From assembly GCA_027065935.1 (NCBI GenBank), contig JAMONI010000265.1:1-8931 (forward strand): a stretch of 8,931 bases of DNA. The letters are read 5' to 3'. Positions 5,710-8,931 of this stretch are shown here, in pieces. The translations under genes and the position numbers were made by a program. Source of the stretch: Flavobacteriales bacterium. Lineage in GTDB: Bacteria; Bacteroidota; Bacteroidia; Flavobacteriales; Flavobacteriaceae. The notes beneath the pieces were generated by a model. It did no database searches. It saw nothing but the letters and a program-made list of their open reading frames with translations, and was not told the DNA's origin. Each line of letters starts with the position of its first letter. Position 1 is the first letter of the stretch.

Positions 5710-6171
5710 ATGAAAGAAAAAAAACAACTCCGGGTGGATCCGATAAAAAACGGCACCGTCATCGATCACATTACGGCGGGTAAAGCGCTTCAGGTGGCCG
5801 ATATTCTCAACTTACAACAGACCGACAACTTAATGTTGATCGGAGTGCATTTGTCCAGTAAAAAAATGGGAAAAAAGGACATCGTTAAGATAGAAAACCG
5901 CAACTTAACGGCCGATGAAGTAAACGGCATAGCCTTGATTTCGCCTAATGCCACATTGACCATTATCGAGGATTACCGGGTGGTAAAAAAGCAAAAAATC
6001 ACCTTGCCCGAAGCGATTAAAGGCCACATAATATGCCCCAATCCCAACTGTGTAACCAACGTCGAACAAGTGGAAACGCGCTTTATCATAGCCAACGGAA
6101 CACCTGTAGAAGTGCAATGCGCCTACTGTGAGAAGAAATACGGGATAGAAGACGTTAAGTTTAGGTTTTAA
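5710..6171 (+). CDS. pyrI: Aspartate carbamoyltransferase, regulatory chain
   Basis: Binds nucleotide effectors and, through a zinc domain, docks onto PyrB trimers to make the allosteric enzyme. The 153 residues equal the E. coli length. The N-terminal allosteric domain has IKNGTVIDHITAGKAL (12-27) and SKKMGKKDIVKIENR (50-64), which include residues that bind the nucleotide in relatives. The zinc domain has Cys109 and Cys114 (CPNPNC) and Cys137 and Cys140 (CAYC), the full CX4C...CX2C set. The ATG lies 29 bases after the pyrB stop, with no Shine-Dalgarno sequence. It is the last gene of the operon, with the convergent purA stop 40 bases beyond. Whether CTP inhibits or ATP activates cannot be read from sequence. 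Confidence 0.96.
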   Translation: MKEKKQLRVDPIKNGTVIDHITAGKALQVADILNLQQTDNLMLIGVHLSSKKMGKKDIVKIENRNLTADEVNGIALISPNATLTIIEDYRVVKKQKITLPEAIKGHIICPNPNCVTNVEQVETRFIIANGTPVEVQCAYCEKKYGIEDVKFRF

Positions 6172-6211
6172 ACGAATAACCGAAGCTTTAACAATTCTCA
6201 ACCGGGTTAGG

Positions 6212-7504
6212 TCAAGATTTTTCGGACGAATCTTTATGCCGAAAAACGGTTTGCTCTTTATCGGGCCCTACGGAAACCACACCGACGGGAACACCAACGT
6301 AATTTTCAATAAACCGAATGTAGGTTTCCAAATTTTCGGGTATGTTTTTTTCGTCTTTGATTTCGTGAACGGGTTTTTTCCAAGAGGCAAACCGGGTGTA
6401 AACGGGCTTGACGAACTTCTCGTCTATCGTATAAGGAAAATAATCGATTTCTTTGCCTCGATAATTGTAGGATGTAGCGGCTTTTATTTCGTCAAAACCG
6501 GTCAATACATCGCTTTTCATCATCATCAATTCCGAAACGCCGTTAATCTCCACGGCATATTTCAAAGCCACCAAATCGAGCCAACCGCAACGGCGCGGGC
6601 GTCCCGTGGTGGCGCCGAACTCACGGCCGATTTCCGCCATTTTTCGCCCGTTCTCGTCAAAGAGTTCGGTAGGGAAAGGACCGCTTCCCACTCGCGTGAC
6701 GTAAGCCTTAAACACGCCGTACACTTTGCCGATTTTACGGGGCGGAATACCTAATCCTATGCTTACTCCCGCCGAAGTGGTGGTGGACGAAGTTACATAA
6801 GGATAAGTGCCTAAATTAATGTCCAACAAAGTACCTTGCGCCCCTTCGGCCAATATTTTTTTACCGTCCGACAATGCTTTTTTAAAAAATAATTCGCCGT
6901 CAATAAAACTTAATTGTTTCAACGTTTCCACCGCCTCGAAAAACGCTTCTTCCAATTCGTTGAGGTCGAATTGAATATCTACATCTATACAGTCCAAAAG
7001 CCGTAAATGTTTCTTAACCAATGCCCGGTATTTTTCTTTCCAGTCCGGCAGTTCGAAATCGCCTATTCTGATTCCGTTTCGTCCCGCTTTGTCCATGTAA
7101 GTAGGACCGATGCCTTTTAGCGTGGAACCGATTTTGGCTTTGCCTTTGGCCGTTTCCGAAGCGGCATCGAGTAAGCGGTGTGTGGGTAATGTAACATGCG
7201 CTTTGCGCGACAAGAAAAGTCGTTTGCTCAACGGAATGTCATAGTTTTTCAAGCCGTCGAGTTCTTTCTTCAAACTTACGGGATCCACCACCACGCCGTT
7301 TCCTATGACGTTAATTGCATTTTCATGGAAAATCCCCGACGGAATGGTGTGTAATACGTGCTTGCTTCCGTTAAAAACCAAGGTGTGTCCGGCATTGGCG
7401 CCTCCCTGAAAGCGGGCGATGATATCGTAGGATCCGGCCATAACATCCACCATTTTTCCTTTGCCTTCGTCGCCCCATTGCAGGCCTAATATTACGTCAA
7501 CCAT
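6212..7504 (-). CDS. purA: Adenylosuccinate synthetase
   Basis: Uses GTP to join IMP and aspartate to adenylosuccinate, the first step from IMP to AMP, in the cytoplasm. All 430 residues are present, the usual family length. Motifs in order: the GTP loop LQWGDEGKGK (8-17) with catalytic Asp12, GGANAGHT (34-41) with catalytic His40, the signature GIGPTYMDK (131-139), EGAQGTLLDINLGTYPYVTS (220-239), the aspartate loop GATTGRPRRCGW (297-308), KSDVLTG (330-336) and the C-terminal guanine-binding SVGPDKEQT (411-419). The ATG (7502-7504) follows a promoter-like sequence by about 20 bases. It is transcribed towards the pyr operon, so AMP and UMP synthesis genes converge with only 40 bases between their stop codons. 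Confidence 0.97.
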   Translation of the reverse strand: MVDVILGLQWGDEGKGKMVDVMAGSYDIIARFQGGANAGHTLVFNGSKHVLHTIPSGIFHENAINVIGNGVVVDPVSLKKELDGLKNYDIPLSKRLFLSRKAHVTLPTHRLLDAASETAKGKAKIGSTLKGIGPTYMDKAGRNGIRIGDFELPDWKEKYRALVKKHLRLLDCIDVDIQFDLNELEEAFFEAVETLKQLSFIDGELFFKKALSDGKKILAEGAQGTLLDINLGTYPYVTSSTTTSAGVSIGLGIPPRKIGKVYGVFKAYVTRVGSGPFPTELFDENGRKMAEIGREFGATTGRPRRCGWLDLVALKYAVEINGVSELMMMKSDVLTGFDEIKAATSYNYRGKEIDYFPYTIDEKFVKPVYTRFASWKKPVHEIKDEKNIPENLETYIRFIENYVGVPVGVVSVGPDKEQTVFRHKDSSEKS

Positions 7505-7525
7505 GTTGTTTGTTTAGTGACCCGT

Positions 7526-7555
7526 GCAAGGTAAATAAATAAAGCTTAAAATCAA
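7526..7555 (-). promoter_or_regulatory. purA: Probable purA promoter
   Basis: On the minus strand, TTG (7553-7555) is followed by 19 bases and TACCTTGC (7526-7533). This is the Bacteroidota TTG-N19-TAnnTTTG form with one T missing from the -7 element. Transcription would start near 7520-7525, giving a leader of about 20 bases before the purA ATG, so no riboswitch would fit. Confidence 0.45.
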
Positions 7556-7598
7556 GCGTTGATCATAAAGAAGTTTTAAGTGAGTTTTTGACAAATTC

Positions 7599-7625
7599 CC
7601 CTTAGCGCGGGAAAATGCGTAAGGG
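7599..7625 (-). terminator. Stem-loop between the TPR regulator and purA (possible terminator)
   Basis: CCCTTAGCGC (7599-7608) pairs with GCGTAAGGG (7617-7625): nine base pairs with one bulged G and an 8-base loop. It lies 31 bases past the regulator's stop codon and upstream of the purA promoter, the right place to end the regulator's transcript. The tract after it on the minus strand (GAATTTGTC) is only weakly T-rich. Confidence 0.4.
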
Positions 7626-7655
7626 ACAATCCGGGTGCCGAAGCTAGTAAGTCGG

Positions 7656-8931
7656 CTAAAAATTACTCAAAAAATCATACAAATTCTCGTTTCGCTTCAG
7701 TCCGAATTTTTTTCTTAACACATACCGGGCGGTTTTAACGCTGTCGGGCGAAATGTTGAGCATTGCCGCACTTTGTTTGATGTTGAACCGCAACTTTATC
7801 AAAGCACTGAGTTTCAGCTCCGATTGGGTGAGGTCGGGAAATTGTTGCTTGAGTTTTTTGAAAAAATCCTTGTTGACCATTTCGAAGTATTGACGAAAAA
7901 CTTCCCAGTCTTTTTCGGCTTGCAAACCGGATTTGACACGGTAAATTACTTGATTGATTTCACCGGCCGGCGGTATTTGATTCTTTTTTAACCGGGATAA
8001 AAACTGCAGGATATCGTTCAAAACCCGGTTTTTCTGCATCATCATCAAAGCTTGTGAAGTAAGTTGCTTGCTTTTGTATTCCAAGTCGGCCTGCATTTTT
8101 TCTTTTTCCAAACGGCTCAACTTCCTTTGTTTTTTGTAATACATAAGCGTTCCTAAAAAAATAAGGGACAACAGCACCAAAATAACCGCAAGCAGATATT
8201 TGATTTTTTTCTGCTTGGCCTTGTCTTTTTCCAATTGACTGATGATTAATTGTTTTTTTTCGTCTTCGAATTTTTTTTGCAATTGTTCGATTTTGATTTG
8301 GGCTTCCTCACGCTTGACGGAATCCTGTACGTCCGTTAACTCTTCCAAATAACGCAATGAATTTTTATAATCGCCTTTATCTTTATAAGATACATATAAA
8401 TAATAAAGCGCGTATTCTTTATCTCTCAAACTCTTGTTGCGCCTGCCGATTTCGTAGGCACGTTTAAGGTAGCCGATGGCTCGGTCGTAACGGCCGGTTT
8501 GGTAATACCATTTGCCGAAGGTGCTCAACACGGTCGGTTGAAACGACGGCTCGATTTTGTTAAAAATTTCTTTAAGTTTATTAAAATAATATTCCACCGA
8601 GTCCTTTTGACGGGTATCGATAAAGTGCTTCGACATGTTCAAATAGCTCTTTACCAAGACTTCAAAATTTCCTTGTTTGCGTACCTCGTCCAATGATTTT
8701 CTAAAATAATAATAACTGCTGTCCGTCTGTTTCAAATATCGATACACGATTCCCAAATTGGTATAAATCACGGATTTGTCGTAGGGAATATGATATTTCC
8801 CGATAATTTCCAAAGCTTTCCGGTAATGCGACACGGACTTGTTATATCGCATCATATCTTTTTCCAAAATACCCAAATTATTGTAACACGAAACCAAGCC
8901 CCGGTAATCCCCGACCTTGTCGTATATTTTG
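7656..8931 (-). CDS. TPR-repeat, single-membrane-span, C-terminal HTH regulator (N-terminus outside window)
   Basis: The frame is open to the right edge; 424 residues and a TAG stop are visible. Numbering from the edge, residues 1 to about 200 are tetratricopeptide-like helical pairs (for example YNNLGILEKDMMRYNKSVSH, then YTNLGIVYRYLKQTDSSYYY, and FGKWYYQTGRYDRAIGYLKR). About 205-243 is a charged coiled coil. About 245-265 is one hydrophobic span (YLLAVILVLLSLIFLGTLMYY), flanked by basic residues, then a second coiled coil. The last 60 residues (FPDLTQSELKLSALIKL ... NISPDSVKTARYVLRKKFGL) form a LuxR/GerE-like helix-turn-helix. TTG 8897 is not a true start because the TPR pattern continues upstream of it. 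Such proteins are common in Bacteroidota and are thought to sense outside the membrane and bind DNA inside; target and signal are unknown. It is upstream of, and co-directional with, purA, but 151 bases and separate signals suggest they are not one operon. Confidence 0.85.
   Translation of the reverse strand, partial: KIYDKVGDYRGLVSCYNNLGILEKDMMRYNKSVSHYRKALEIIGKYHIPYDKSVIYTNLGIVYRYLKQTDSSYYYFRKSLDEVRKQGNFEVLVKSYLNMSKHFIDTRQKDSVEYYFNKLKEIFNKIEPSFQPTVLSTFGKWYYQTGRYDRAIGYLKRAYEIGRRNKSLRDKEYALYYLYVSYKDKGDYKNSLRYLEELTDVQDSVKREEAQIKIEQLQKKFEDEKKQLIISQLEKDKAKQKKIKYLLAVILVLLSLIFLGTLMYYKKQRKLSRLEKEKMQADLEYKSKQLTSQALMMMQKNRVLNDILQFLSRLKKNQIPPAGEINQVIYRVKSGLQAEKDWEVFRQYFEMVNKDFFKKLKQQFPDLTQSELKLSALIKLRFNIKQSAAMLNISPDSVKTARYVLRKKFGLKRNENLYDFLSNF

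Noticed and set aside
6172..6211. Possible shared terminator between pyrI and purA
   Set aside because: Only a 5-bp TAACC/GGTTA pairing with a 23-base loop and no T-run could be found in the 40-base gap.
6236..6754. 172-codon plus-strand open frame
   Set aside because: Antisense to the C-terminal half of purA, whose motifs are unambiguous.

Overview
The window looks like a chromosomal segment from a member of the Bacteroidota. The proteins resemble that phylum's PyrD, PyrC, PyrI and PurA. There are no convincing Shine-Dalgarno sequences before the genes. Several upstream regions carry sequences close to the Bacteroidota promoter form (TTG, about 19 bases, TAnnTTTG). The last gene is a TPR / membrane segment / C-terminal helix-turn-helix protein of a kind common in that phylum. 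This assignment is inference from sequence alone.

Layout. Positions 2-193 hold the C-terminal end of a RelE/ParE-type toxin cut by the left edge. Positions 194-1036 contain no convincing gene. This stretch is packed with repeats: a two-copy module (about 314-501 and 733-833), a long imperfect inverted repeat (341-423), a palindromic element (539-717) lying between the two module copies, and a leftward promoter-like sequence (922-951) with no obvious gene. Positions 1037-6171 are a tightly packed plus-strand pyrimidine operon: pyrD, pyrC, a fused pyrE-pyrF gene, pyrB and pyrI. Convergent to it on the minus strand is purA (6212-7504), followed by a minus-strand TPR/HTH regulator (7656 to beyond the right edge).

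How the genes work together. PyrB with PyrI makes carbamoyl aspartate, PyrC closes it to dihydroorotate, PyrD oxidises it to orotate at the membrane, and the fused PyrEF adds ribose phosphate and decarboxylates to UMP. Every de novo UMP step except carbamoyl phosphate synthesis (carAB) is therefore encoded in one 5.1 kb operon. purA, the committed AMP step, lies tail to tail with it.

The most notable content is the PyrEF protein. In both domains and in domain order it reads like the eukaryotic UMP synthase rather than like separate bacterial PyrE and PyrF. The class 2 PyrD also carries Cys where the catalytic base is usually Ser. I found no CRISPR array, phage genes, transposase, rRNA, tRNA or defence system, and nothing that I can call a wholly new system. 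The repeat-rich stretch is the least explained part.
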